A stretch of 45,959 bases of DNA from Candidatus Sulfuritelmatomonas gaucii (GCA_900290245.1 OKRB01000094.1:18217-64175), one strand, 5' to 3'. Shown: positions 36,511-44,781, numbered from the stretch's first letter. Made by a program: numbers and translations. The notes: generated by a model not told the origin, from the letters alone.

Positions 36511-36539
36511 TTGACCCTGCCCTTTTTCGTCCGTAAAGT
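36511..36539 (+). promoter_or_regulatory. Probable smc promoter
   Basis: TTGACC (36511-36516), 17-bp spacer, TAAAGT (36534-36539), about 100 bp before the smc start codon. Five and four matches to the consensus hexamers, at ideal spacing. The remaining part of 36379-36641 shows nothing else clear. Confidence 0.45.
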
Positions 36540-36641
36540 CTGTAATTGAAGTAGAAAAACTGCCCGTGCGCGGGGCTTTGGCCGAGCCGGCGCCAAGCCA
36601 TGAACTAGAACTGTGTGCAGGCCGATCGACCCGGAGAGCAA

Positions 36642-39600
36642 ATGCTGAAATTAAAGAAGATCCACATCCTCGGCTTTAAGAGCTTTTGTGACCGCACGGA
36701 GATGACCGTGGCGGGCACTGGGATTGCGGTCGTAGTGGGGCCAAACGGATGCGGAAAGTCGAACATCCTCGACGGGGTGACGTGGGTGCTGGGCGAGCAA
36801 AGCGCAAAGAGCCTTCGCGGCACGCACATGCAGGATCTGATCTTTGCCGGGACGGGCGACCGCAAGCCCCTCGGAATGGCGGAAGTCACGCTGACCATGG
36901 TTGATCCAGAGGCGTACGAGGGTCCGATTCCGGTTGAACCCGAATTCGTGATCGATCACGAAGAGGGGGTCGATTGGAACGAAGAGGAACTGCGGCGACG
37001 GAACGCTACCGAGGCCGAGGAAATCGTAGCCAACGAACAGCCCGGCCAGTTGATGGAAGAGGAGGCCGACGAGAAGGCCGCCGAGCCCCAGGCTCCGCCG
37101 CCCGAAGCAGCAGGGCAAGAAGCGGCGCCGCACGGAGTGGTGCTCAAGATTCGCCGGCGCAAGTTCCACAGCGCACCGCAAAAGGGCGAGGTCGTCATCA
37201 CGCGGCGGCTGTTCCGCACCGGCGAGAGCGAATATTTGCTGAACGGGAAGCTGTGCCGCCTGCGCGACATCCAGGACATCTTCATGGGCACGGGGCTGGG
37301 GCCTGAAAGCTACGCCATCATCGGGCAGGAGCGGATCGGGCAACTGCTCAGCTCAAAGCCTTATGAACGGCGCGCGATCATCGAAGAGGCCGCGGGCGTA
37401 ACGCGCTTCAAGAACAGGAAGCGCCTGGCTGAGTTACGCCTCGAAAGCGCGAAACAGAACCTGGCTCGCGTGGACGACATCTTTGAAGAAGTGACGCGCC
37501 AGATGAACAGCCTGAAGCGCCAGGCCGCCAAGGCGGAGCGCTTTGCCGCAGTCCGCGAGGAGTTGCGCAACCGTCTCCGCGTGGTTCTGGCCAGTCGCAT
37601 GGCCGCAATGGATGCAGACGAGACGCGCCTGGAACAAGAGATTGCGGCGCTCACCGATCGCATCAATGTTTCCGCTACGGAGATTAACACGCTCGAAACG
37701 CGGCAGCACGCGCTCACTGAACGCGGCTACTCGCTTGACCACGAGGGCCAGGAGGCGCAGAACCGCGCCAGCGAAGCCGCGGTGGAGTTGGAGCGAGCCA
37801 TTGCGCGCGAGCGTAGCAACACGGAGCGCGTGACCGAGTTGGAGACGCGCGTCGCAGCGTCCGCCGCTGAATTGGACCAGACCCGCATCCAGTTGGCCGG
37901 CATTGAAGAGGAGCGCGCGCAGCAGCGCAGCTTCCTCGAAACGGCGGCTGGTGAAGCGCACGCGTTTCACGAGAAGGTGGAAGCGCGGCAGCAGGAGGCG
38001 CGGGGCGCGGCGGAAGAGGTCTTTAGCGCGGAGCGAGAGCTTGAGGCCCTGCGTCGCCGCACCATGCATCTGCTTACACTCTCAGCCAACACGCGCAACT
38101 ACATTGCGCAGGGCGAAGAGAGCCTGGCCGCGCTGGAGCGCGAAGCCGAGCGGCTGGAAACGGAGATGAGCCAGGCGCGCATTGAGGGCGAGAACTTGGG
38201 CGCGCAAATGGGTGACTCGCGCCTGCGCTTTGAAGCAGCAGACGCAACCGTGAAGCGCCTGGAGCAGGAGATCGCGGCTCTGCGCGAGTCGCTGCAAACC
38301 AGGCGGTCAGACGAAAACGCACAGCGCAGTCTTGCCAACCAGCTTCGCTCTGAAAACGCAGCGGTAGTGGGGCGACGCGATTCGCTCAATGCGCTTATCC
38401 GCAATCATGGATATGCCACGGATACCGTTCGGCGACTGCTCAAACCTGGCGCGCTTGGCCCTGCAGTAGCGCCGGTGGGCACTCTGGCCGACTTCATTGA
38501 GGTGAGCGGCGAGCACGAAGGCCTGGTGGACGAGTTCCTTCGCGAAGAGCTGAATTACGTGGTGGTGGAAAACTGGGGCGCTGCGGAAGAGGGCGTGCGC
38601 TTGCTGAAGACCAGCGATGGCCGCGCCACGTTCCTCATCCACTCCGATGCGCAAGGCGAGCTCTTTGAGACGGGTGAAGGCGCGGTGAATGAGCCCGGCC
38701 TGACGCCGCTTCGCGATGCCGTGAAAGTGCTGAACGGCTTTGGCCGTTCGCTCGAGACGCTCTTGCCCAAGCTGAGGCATGGCTACCTGACTGAGAATTC
38801 GGTTGAGGCGCAGCGCCTGGCGTTGCGGTACATGCACGCATATTTCCTCACGCCGGAGGGTGAGTGCTTCCACCGCTCGACGGTGACGGGCGGCAAGCCC
38901 GCAAGCGAAGGACCGTTGGCGCTGAAGCGCGAGTTGCGTGAGACAGAGAACCGCTTATCCAAGCTTGAGACGCAGTTGGAGCAAGCAGAGCGCGAAGCAG
39001 AATCGCTGACACGGGCGATTGAAGAGCTGACAGCGCAGTTGGAGGCGCGCGGCGAAGAACGGCGGCAGGCGGAAAGCGAAGCGGCTAATTTCGGCGCGGC
39101 GTTGAAGCAGATGGAAGCCGAGACGCAACGCATCGAGCGGCGCATGCAGGAGTGGGAGGTGCAGGCCGCGCGCAACAAGGACGCGAGAGAAGTCAAGCTG
39201 CACGCGGTGGCCGAGAAGCGTGACGAGGCGGCGCGGCTTGAGACTGAGCATGCCGAAGCCGAAAGCGGCATGAACACCCAACAGGCACAGCTCGAGACCC
39301 TGCGGCAAAAGCGCGAGGTGCTGCAGCAGGAAGCTGCGCAGATGACGGCCGAACTGGCCGGCTTGGAAGAGCGCCGCCGGGGAGCCGAAGCCAACTTCCA
39401 GCGTGTCGATCGGCTTTTTGCCGAGCTCCAGCGCCGCGTGCAGGTGATCGAACAACAGCAGGCAGCCGCGTCCGCGGAGCGCGAGCAGCGGATTACCGAG
39501 AATGTCTCGCTCGTCCAACGCCAGGAGCAGCTGAATGATGATCGGGCGCAGGCTCTGGCTCTTGCGCAATCCATCGCCGAGCAAGCGCAGGCGCTTCGCC

Positions 39601-40481
39601 AGCAATTGGCAGAGATGGAGACGCAGCTTCGCAATGAACGGATCGCGCTGGACCAACTGCGCGAAGACCGGGCTGCCCTCTCCAGCGAACGGGCCAAGCT
39701 GCGCTCTGATCTGGAGTACCTGGAAGCAAGCTGCCTTGCCGAAGTGAACGTTGAGGCTCAGGTGCTTCGCGCCGATGCGGAGATCGGCCGCATGGCTGGA
39801 GACGAGCTCGCGGCCGAAGAAGAGACGTGCCGCGCCCTGCGCCAGCGCCTGGATCAGATGGGGCCGGTGAACATGATGGCCCTGGATGAGTACAAGGAAA
39901 CGGCGGCGCGCCACGGATTTCTCGAGACGCAGCGCCAGGATCTCATCGAGTCAATCGAGAATACGCAGGAGACGATCAAGGAGATCGATCAGATCTCGCG
40001 CACCAAGTTCGACGAAGCGCTCACCCAGATCAACGAGAACTTCGCCAGAGTCTTTGCGCGGCTGTTCCAGGGCGGGCAGGCCTTCCTGCGCGTGAGCGAT
40101 GAAGCCAACCAGGACGAAAGCGGCCTCGACATTGTGGTGTCGCCGCCGGGCAAGAAGCTGCAGAATGTTCTGCTGCTTTCGGGCGGCGAAAAAGCCCTGA
40201 CGGCGCTCGCGCTGCTGGTGGGCATCTTCCAGTTCCGGCCCAGCCCCTTCTGCGTGCTCGACGAGGTGGATGCAGCTCTGGACGAGACCAACGTGGGCCG
40301 GTTCGCCGATCTGCTGCACTCGTTGAGCCACGACACGCAGTTCCTCATCGTCACTCACTCCAAGCGCATGATGCAGACCGCCGACATGATCTATGGAGTG
40401 ACCATGCAGGAACCGGGCGTGTCGAAGGTGGTGAGCGTGCGGCTCGGGCACCATCGCGAGGCGCAGCGGGCGACCGCGTAA
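36642..40481 (+). CDS. smc: Chromosome segregation protein SMC
   Basis: 1279 residues from ATG 36642 (GGAGAG five bases before; an in-frame TTG/CTG at 36615 is not needed). The ATPase head is split: Walker A GPNGCGKSN (about 33-41) with the start MLKLKKIHILGFKSF; C-terminal signature LLSGGEKALTALALL and Walker B FCVLDEVDAALD. The hinge lies at about 505-640 (L-K-P-G-A-L-G-P-A-V-A-P-V-G, DFIEVSGEHEG), flanked by long Gln/Glu/Arg-rich coiled coils. It compacts and segregates the chromosome as a homodimer with ScpAB. Oddity: an acidic, Pro/Ala-rich insert of about 85 residues (about 92-178) in the N-terminal head between A-E-V-T-L-T and V-I-T-R-R-L-F, where B. subtilis SMC has a short loop. Confidence 0.96.
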   Translation: MLKLKKIHILGFKSFCDRTEMTVAGTGIAVVVGPNGCGKSNILDGVTWVLGEQSAKSLRGTHMQDLIFAGTGDRKPLGMAEVTLTMVDPEAYEGPIPVEPEFVIDHEEGVDWNEEELRRRNATEAEEIVANEQPGQLMEEEADEKAAEPQAPPPEAAGQEAAPHGVVLKIRRRKFHSAPQKGEVVITRRLFRTGESEYLLNGKLCRLRDIQDIFMGTGLGPESYAIIGQERIGQLLSSKPYERRAIIEEAAGVTRFKNRKRLAELRLESAKQNLARVDDIFEEVTRQMNSLKRQAAKAERFAAVREELRNRLRVVLASRMAAMDADETRLEQEIAALTDRINVSATEINTLETRQHALTERGYSLDHEGQEAQNRASEAAVELERAIARERSNTERVTELETRVAASAAELDQTRIQLAGIEEERAQQRSFLETAAGEAHAFHEKVEARQQEARGAAEEVFSAERELEALRRRTMHLLTLSANTRNYIAQGEESLAALEREAERLETEMSQARIEGENLGAQMGDSRLRFEAADATVKRLEQEIAALRESLQTRRSDENAQRSLANQLRSENAAVVGRRDSLNALIRNHGYATDTVRRLLKPGALGPAVAPVGTLADFIEVSGEHEGLVDEFLREELNYVVVENWGAAEEGVRLLKTSDGRATFLIHSDAQGELFETGEGAVNEPGLTPLRDAVKVLNGFGRSLETLLPKLRHGYLTENSVEAQRLALRYMHAYFLTPEGECFHRSTVTGGKPASEGPLALKRELRETENRLSKLETQLEQAEREAESLTRAIEELTAQLEARGEERRQAESEAANFGAALKQMEAETQRIERRMQEWEVQAARNKDAREVKLHAVAEKRDEAARLETEHAEAESGMNTQQAQLETLRQKREVLQQEAAQMTAELAGLEERRRGAEANFQRVDRLFAELQRRVQVIEQQQAAASAEREQRITENVSLVQRQEQLNDDRAQALALAQSIAEQAQALRQQLAEMETQLRNERIALDQLREDRAALSSERAKLRSDLEYLEASCLAEVNVEAQVLRADAEIGRMAGDELAAEEETCRALRQRLDQMGPVNMMALDEYKETAARHGFLETQRQDLIESIENTQETIKEIDQISRTKFDEALTQINENFARVFARLFQGGQAFLRVSDEANQDESGLDIVVSPPGKKLQNVLLLSGGEKALTALALLVGIFQFRPSPFCVLDEVDAALDETNVGRFADLLHSLSHDTQFLIVTHSKRMMQTADMIYGVTMQEPGVSKVVSVRLGHHREAQRATA

Positions 40482-40485
40482 AAGC

Positions 40486-40519
40486 AGCCTCCAGCTACCA
40501 GCTTCAGCTGCTAGCTCGG
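40486..40519. repeat. Heptanucleotide array I, 5 units
   Basis: AGCCTCC, AGCTACC, AGCTTC (six bases), AGCTGCT, AGCTCGG; starts four bases after the smc stop. One unit has lost a base. Lies before the thymidine-kinase start. Confidence 0.8.
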
Positions 40520-40570
40520 AAGACTCGATCATTGGCAGAATCGAGTTCCCAGGTTTTGTCGGAGAAAGTC

Positions 40571-41179
40571 GTGCCTGGCAAGCTGGAAATGATTGTTGGC
40601 CCCATGCGGAGCAACAAGACCGCCGAGTTGCTGCGCCGCATTGAAATCCGCCGCGAGTATGCCAAGCAGTACGTGATGTTGCTCAAGCCCAGCGCCGACA
40701 CCAAGGCCGCCGCCGGAGTGGTGGAGAGCCGCAATCGCAACGGCTGCGGAAAGATGGAAGCCGTCGAGTTCCCTTCTGCCAATCCCTGGTCGGTGCTGCC
40801 CGTGATCGCGGCGACGGAACAGCGGATTGGCAAGCGCGTGGAGTGCATTGCCCTCGACGAGGGACAGTTCGTCCAGGATCTGTTTCTCTTCACCAAGCGG
40901 CTGCTCGACTCGGGTTACGATGTCATGATCTCGGGCCTGGAGCTTGATTTTCGGGGCATGCCGTTTGGCGAGATGCTCGATCTTTCGTGGCTGGTCCGCA
41001 CCTACGCCGGCAACATCACGGAGCTCGTCGCTTACTGCAGTTGCGGCGCCAAGGCGCTTTATCCGCAGCGATTGGTTGACGGCCAACCCGCTCCCTACTC
41101 AAGCCCGATCATCATGGCCGGCGACAACTATGAGCCGCGCTGCGAAGAGCACTTTGTGCTTCCCGGTCGGCCACATTAG
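40571..41179 (+). CDS. tdk: Thymidine kinase-like protein
   Basis: 202 residues if started at GTG 40571 (GGAG eight bases before), giving M-P-G-K-L-E-M-I-V-G-P-M, the normal start of the type-II thymidine kinase family; the TTG at 40532 would add 13 residues. The family P-loop G-P-M-F-S-G-K-S/T here reads G-P-M-R-S-N-K-T, with Asn for the invariant Gly. The Walker B is IALDEGQFV and the lasso-type zinc site is C-S-C-G...C-E-E-H in place of C-x2-C...C-x2-C/H. The usual role is phosphorylation of deoxythymidine in salvage. The changes mean activity should not be assumed; it might be a clade-specific nucleoside kinase or an altered paralogue. Downstream of smc; stop is followed by an octamer array. 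Confidence 0.85.
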   Translation: MPGKLEMIVGPMRSNKTAELLRRIEIRREYAKQYVMLLKPSADTKAAAGVVESRNRNGCGKMEAVEFPSANPWSVLPVIAATEQRIGKRVECIALDEGQFVQDLFLFTKRLLDSGYDVMISGLELDFRGMPFGEMLDLSWLVRTYAGNITELVAYCSCGAKALYPQRLVDGQPAPYSSPIIMAGDNYEPRCEEHFVLPGRPH

Positions 41180-41211
41180 CAAGTCAGCAAGTCGGAAATT
41201 TGGCAAGTCAG
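41180..41211. repeat. Octanucleotide array J, 4 units
   Basis: CAAGTCAG, CAAGTCGG, AAATTTGG, CAAGTCAG in register, directly after the thymidine-kinase-like stop codon. Period 8 instead of 7, but the same post-stop position as the heptad arrays. Confidence 0.75.
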
Positions 41212-41259
41212 GGAGCCGGCGCGCCAGCGAACCTTGGCCGGCATTCACCTGCTGCTATT

Positions 41260-41529
41260 TCAGTCGCGGCGCGTGCTGAGGAGAGCGACCAGGCCCCCGA
41301 TCGCGACTCCCACGACAAGGACGATGCCCATCGCTTGCAACGGGTTGCGCTTAATCGCGTACTTGGCATCGTGGATTGCGTCCTCGGCAACATCGCGCCC
41401 CTGCTTCACTGCCCGAAGTGCTTGCTGAACACCATCATCCACGGCCTCGGTCACGACTGTCTTGATGCGGGAGACCTCGCGGAGAATGTCATTCACCGCA
41501 GCCTGTTTCTCGAGTAAATCAACTGTCAT
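41260..41529 (-). CDS. DUF883 / ElaB-YqjD-like membrane-anchored protein
   Basis: 89 residues. The N-terminal two-thirds is an amphipathic charged helix (LREVSRIKTVVTEAVDDGVQ, ALRAVKQGRDVAEDAIHDAK). The C-terminal membrane helix with glycines is PLQAMGIVLVVGVAIGGLVA, and the protein ends STRRD, as in ElaB/YqjD/YgaM. In E. coli these tail-anchored proteins bind ribosomes at the inner membrane in stationary phase; that role is only an analogy here. Together with hpf elsewhere in the window this would be a second ribosome-hibernation-related gene. It lies 80 bp from the thymidine-kinase-like stop, in convergent orientation. Confidence 0.85.
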   Translation of the reverse strand: MTVDLLEKQAAVNDILREVSRIKTVVTEAVDDGVQQALRAVKQGRDVAEDAIHDAKYAIKRNPLQAMGIVLVVGVAIGGLVALLSTRRD

Positions 41530-41709
41530 AAATTTTGCCCCTTCATCCGTGGCTCGCCGCGGTTCTTTGAGGCCTACGCCATCGGCGACTTCTTCTTATG
41601 TGATGTGGTTCGGTCGGTTCCTGTTGCACGGCGACGGGGGCGCGGGGCGAGATTCGCTCATAGCTGAAAGAGCGGCTGACAGCAGGACGCGCGGCGCGAT
41701 TCGCTCGCC

Positions 41710-42396
41710 TCAGGGCGCGGGAGTGTCTGCCAGGCTAAACTTCGCCTGCTGCAACACCCGCTCCGAGGGCTCGTCGGCGATGTAGGCCCGCGCGATCCAA
41801 AAACCGCTCGACTCAACGACGAAAAATGCGGTGTGTACTTCCAAGGGGTCCTTCGCCGGGGCAGGCTGGCCCTTGATACTTTCGTTGGCGTTGATCGTCA
41901 TCGCTCCGGTCAGCAGGAACTCGACGCGCCTGCTTTCAGCTGAAGCCTGGCACCTGACGCCATAGGGTGAGAAGAAGGGCGAGTGCTTGAAGTTCTTGAC
42001 GAGCACATCGACCACCTCGTTGATGCCCTGGCGGTCAAGCGTTGACTGGGGAAACTGAACGTTTGTCAGGCAGCCGGGATCGACGGCGATGAGCGCCGCT
42101 ATGCCGGAGAATCTTCCTTCTGATTTCTTGGGGCCATCGAGCCAAAGGAGGACTCTGGAGCATTGGACGGCGGGTGAGTCGGGGTGGTTCGCATCGAGGT
42201 TGATCGTTCGCTGCGGATCGGTGCTCACTCTCCAGTCACTGGGGTATTCGTAGGAGATGCCGAGAGCGCGGTTGATGTAGACGTGTCCCGCGATCTCACC
42301 CTCGGGCAACGCGGCAATCTTCGCGCTCGACTTGCTTTTTGCGACGGCAACAACGGCGATGAAGGCGAGAGCAGCTGCGAGGATTCCCGCGCGCAT
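41710..42396 (-). CDS. Secreted protein of unknown function
   Basis: 228 residues from ATG 42396; upstream in-frame ATG 42441 and TTG 42450 are possible but have no ribosome site. Signal peptide: ILAAALAFIAVVAVAKSKSS. The mature part has ALGISYEYPSDWRVSTDP, a phrase shared by many small 'PsbP/MOG-like' or photosystem-type lipoprotein folds that start with an I-x-Y-x-Y-P-x-x-W pattern, so it may be a PsbP-like alpha/beta protein. Two cysteine pairs may form disulfides. No catalytic motif seen. Between it and the DUF883 gene there are 180 bp with a weak trace of the heptad motif (41650-41675). Function unknown. Confidence 0.7.
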   Translation of the reverse strand: MRAGILAAALAFIAVVAVAKSKSSAKIAALPEGEIAGHVYINRALGISYEYPSDWRVSTDPQRTINLDANHPDSPAVQCSRVLLWLDGPKKSEGRFSGIAALIAVDPGCLTNVQFPQSTLDRQGINEVVDVLVKNFKHSPFFSPYGVRCQASAESRRVEFLLTGAMTINANESIKGQPAPAKDPLEVHTAFFVVESSGFWIARAYIADEPSERVLQQAKFSLADTPAP

Positions 42397-42510
42397 CCGA
42401 GCGGCCTTTCTGCGACGCACCTTTATACGGCCATTGCACATGGGTTGCAAGCGAAGACAGGAGTGACTCTAACTGGCTGTCGCGGATGGTTTAGGAGTGC
42501 CAATCAGGAC

Positions 42511-42550
42511 AAAAAAATCACCTCCGATGGAAATCTTCGCATCGGAGGTG
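42511..42550 (-). terminator. Orphan intrinsic terminator (minus strand)
   Basis: Perfect 11-bp stem CACCTCCGATG (42519-42529) / CATCGGAGGTG (42540-42550), 10-nt loop, followed on the minus strand by ATTTTTTT. It is a textbook Rho-independent terminator, but no minus-strand gene lies upstream of it, as the next genes are all on the plus strand. Confidence 0.85.
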
Positions 42551-42767
42551 CTTGTAGAGCATATAACACAAGATAAAGACGGGGACCAGTAGCCGGCACT
42601 GGAGGTCGGTAGCGCGCGGCTACTGGTGATCCCTGCACTAAACGAGACTAGCCGCGGCTTCCCCTTTCCACTGCTGCCTCGTGTCGCCCGGCTCAAAGAA
42701 GGCTTTCGTACACGCCTTCCGAACCATGTTGACAATCGAAGTGTCTCCGAAGAAGAGAACCGGGTCC

Positions 42768-42781
42768 GTGACGGCCGTCAC
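42768..42781. promoter_or_regulatory. Perfect 14-bp palindrome upstream of purC
   Basis: GTGACGGCCGTCAC, about 185 bp before purC. Size and symmetry fit a dimeric repressor site, but its distance from the purC promoter is large. It may instead serve the minus-strand transcript that ends at 42511. Confidence 0.35.
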
Positions 42782-42900
42782 AGGGGTTTGTAATAAGCGC
42801 CGAAAGCCAGGAAATTCGCTTGATTACGGCCGAAGAAGACCCTCCAGGGCTCGCGCCGGACTCGATTCCGCCAGAGATCTTCGGTATCGGCTGAAGACGA

Positions 42901-42929
42901 TTGACAAAGTGTGGCGGCGCCTTGACAAT
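42901..42929 (+). promoter_or_regulatory. Probable purC promoter
   Basis: TTGACA (42901-42906), 17-bp spacer, GACAAT (42924-42929), 36 bp before the purC start. The -10 overlaps a second TTGACA (42922). Perfect -35, four-of-six -10. Confidence 0.5.
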
Positions 42930-42964
42930 CGGAGTTTCAGTCCCCCGCCGAGGATTCATCATTC

Positions 42965-43858
42965 ATGCCAGCACTACTTAAAACAAACCTGGGCCCCACT
43001 CCGCTGCTTGGAAGGGGTAAAGTACGTGACTTATATGCCGTAGACGGTGCTTTGCTGCTTGTAGCCACAGACCGCATCTCCGCGTTCGACCACGTTCTGG
43101 CCACGGGAATCCCGGATAAAGGCAAAGTCCTTACCCAAATCTCGCTTTTCTGGTTTGACCTCCTCAAGGAACTGGTGCCCAACCATCTGATTACCGCGGA
43201 TGTGAAGGACTTCCCTGCCTCGTTGCAATCGTACGCGGACCAGCTGGACGGCCGCGCGATGCTGGTGAAGCGGGCAGCGATGTTTCCCGTGGAGTGCGTG
43301 GTGCGCGGCTACCTTACCGGCTCGGGCTTGAAGGATTATCGCGCTTCGGGAGCAGTTTGCGGCATTCCCCTGCCCCCGGGGCTGCTGGACGGTTCGCGGT
43401 TGCCCGAACCCCTGTTTACACCCGCCACCAAGGCCGAAGGCGGCGAGCATGACGAGAATATCTCGTATGCCGCCGTGGAGAAGGCAGTAGGCGCGGATGT
43501 GGCCTCAGAGTTGCGCCGGCTGACCATGGCCATCTATCAGCGAGCGACGGCTCATGCCGAGTCTCGCGGCCTGATCTTGGCGGACACAAAATTTGAGTTT
43601 GGCAAAGCGGCGGAAGGGATTATCCTTGCCGATGAGGTATTGACACCGGATTCATCGCGTTTCTGGGACGGGCATGCCTGGAAGCCCGGAGGCGCTCAGC
43701 CTTCATTTGACAAGCAGTTTGTACGCGACTACCTGGAAGAAATTCACTGGAACAAGCAGGCGCCTGCGCCGGGCTTACCAGACGAAGTGGTGGAGCGCAC
43801 GCGGGCCAAATACTATGAAGCCTTCCGGCGATTGACCGGACGCGAGATGCACTCGTAA
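42965..43858 (+). CDS. purC: Phosphoribosylaminoimidazole-succinocarboxamide synthase (SAICAR synthase)
   Basis: 297 residues, matching the longer yeast-type (ADE1-like) form rather than the 240-residue form. Motifs: LLGRGKVRDLYAVDG (ATP-binding loop), LLLVATDRISAFDHVLATGIPDKG, PVECVVRGYLTGSGLKDY (substrate site), KAEGGEHDENISY and LILADTKFEFG. It makes SAICAR from CAIR and L-aspartate with ATP in purine synthesis. A promoter lies directly upstream. It is followed 21 bp later by cvpA, a pairing that recalls E. coli cvpA-purF and suggests shared purine-dependent transcription, though no PurR box was seen. Confidence 0.95.
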   Translation: MPALLKTNLGPTPLLGRGKVRDLYAVDGALLLVATDRISAFDHVLATGIPDKGKVLTQISLFWFDLLKELVPNHLITADVKDFPASLQSYADQLDGRAMLVKRAAMFPVECVVRGYLTGSGLKDYRASGAVCGIPLPPGLLDGSRLPEPLFTPATKAEGGEHDENISYAAVEKAVGADVASELRRLTMAIYQRATAHAESRGLILADTKFEFGKAAEGIILADEVLTPDSSRFWDGHAWKPGGAQPSFDKQFVRDYLEEIHWNKQAPAPGLPDEVVERTRAKYYEAFRRLTGREMHS

Positions 43859-43879
43859 GGCCGACGACGGAGAAAAATT

Positions 43880-44425
43880 ATGTCGTGGGTGGATTTGGCA
43901 ATCATTTGCGTTTTGATTGTGTCGACACTGGGCGGGTTGGCGCAAGGATTCTTTCGCTCGGCCTGTTCGCTGATAGGCCTGGTGCTGGGCCTTGCGCTGG
44001 CCGCTTGGAACTACGGGCGCGTGGCCGCCATGCTCAAGCCGATTGTGCCCGTTCAGGCCATTGATAATGTGATTGGGTTTCTGGTGATCGCGCTATTGGT
44101 GATGGCGATCGCGAACCTGGTTGGCGGCATCCTGGCAAAGACCATCAAGTGGATGGGCCTGGGCTGCCTGGATAAGCTCGGTGGTGCGGTTCTGGGATTT
44201 CTGCAGGGCGGTTTGCTGGTGATGGTCTGCGTCCTGGTGACGGTCGCCTTCTTTCCGGGACAGCAATGGCTGGCGGAGGCCAGGCTGCCGCAAATGTTTT
44301 TTGGAGCATGCCACCTGAGCACGCATGTGACTCCGGGGGAACTGGGCGACAAGGTGCGCAATGGCTTGAAGGATATAGAGCACAAATCACCCGAATGGAT
44401 GCACCCTGGTAATGGCCCATCCTAA
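43880..44425 (+). CDS. CvpA family membrane protein
   Basis: 181 residues; ATG 43880 with GGAG nine bases upstream. Four membrane helices: about 4-28, 30-50, 60-85 and 98-125. Signature: W-V-D-L-A-I-I, GLAQGFFRSACSLIGLVLG and L-G-G-A-V-L-G-F-L-Q-G. CvpA is needed for colicin V export in E. coli and takes part in envelope homeostasis and bile-salt tolerance; its molecular role is unknown. The C-terminal 55 residues are soluble and may be periplasmic or cytoplasmic. It follows purC closely, as it precedes purF in E. coli. Confidence 0.9.
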   Translation: MSWVDLAIICVLIVSTLGGLAQGFFRSACSLIGLVLGLALAAWNYGRVAAMLKPIVPVQAIDNVIGFLVIALLVMAIANLVGGILAKTIKWMGLGCLDKLGGAVLGFLQGGLLVMVCVLVTVAFFPGQQWLAEARLPQMFFGACHLSTHVTPGELGDKVRNGLKDIEHKSPEWMHPGNGPS

Positions 44426-44493
44426 AGGGGTATTGTGCAAAGCAGAAAAGCACGAGTTACACTAATGGATCGAGATGAGCAAGAGGGGCGCGC

Positions 44494-44781
44494 GTGAGAC
44501 GAGAACTGGACATCCTGGTGACGCAAATGCACTCAAGCGGAATCCGCTACGAGGAAGCGGTGCGGGAATTCAAGCGGCAGTATCTGCGTGAAGTTCTGAT
44601 AGCGCACCGCGGCAATCAGTGCAAGGCTGCAGAAGAACTGGGCATGCATCGCAATACCCTGAGCCGCGCCATGGCCGATCTGGGCCTGGAGCTGGCCGAT
44701 GTGCGTGCCGGGCTCAAGCGTCCGCCCCGGAGCGAACGTCCTGTTTATAGCGCCATTCGCCAAGGCTATCGCCAGGGCTGA
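44494..44781 (+). CDS. Small Fis-type helix-turn-helix DNA-binding protein
   Basis: 95 residues starting at GTG 44494 (GAGGGG six bases upstream). The Fis/NtrC-type C-terminal HTH is clear: FKRQYLREVLIAHRGNQCKA, A-E-E-L-G-M-H-R-N-T-L-S-R, followed by a basic tail. It has only a short N-terminal helix (RRELDILVTQMHSSGIRYEE) for dimerisation. It resembles Fis but is not E. coli Fis in detail, and Acidobacteria have several such single-domain paralogues. Likely a DNA-bending or local regulator. The next gene starts 17 bases later. It is 68 bp from cvpA and may belong to the same operon. Confidence 0.85.
   Translation: MRRELDILVTQMHSSGIRYEEAVREFKRQYLREVLIAHRGNQCKAAEELGMHRNTLSRAMADLGLELADVRAGLKRPPRSERPVYSAIRQGYRQG

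Larger units (their letters stand above)
42397..42964. other. 568-bp intergenic region before purC with structured DNA
   Basis: No convincing ORF. It contains an intrinsic terminator pointing to the minus strand (42511-42550), a 10-bp perfect inverted repeat (CCAGTAGCCG, 42586 / CGGCTACTGG, 42617) with a 21-nt loop, a 6-bp hairpin GAAGGC/GCCTTC (42698-42719), a perfect 14-bp palindrome GTGACGGCCGTCAC (42768-42781), and a 17-bp direct repeat TTGACAATCGRAGTKTC at 42729 and 42922. A promoter for purC is at its right end. The left part could be an uncharacterised small RNA on the minus strand. Confidence 0.5.

Noticed and set aside
42551..42964. tmRNA, RNase P RNA or 6S RNA in the pre-purC gap
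   Set aside because: No tag reading frame, no T-loop end, none of the conserved RNase P core sequences, and no 6S-like closing stem could be found by eye on either strand.
42681..43043. Plus-strand ORF of 120 codons upstream of and into purC
   Set aside because: Arg/Lys-rich composition, no ribosome site, overlaps purC in another frame and covers hairpins and promoter.
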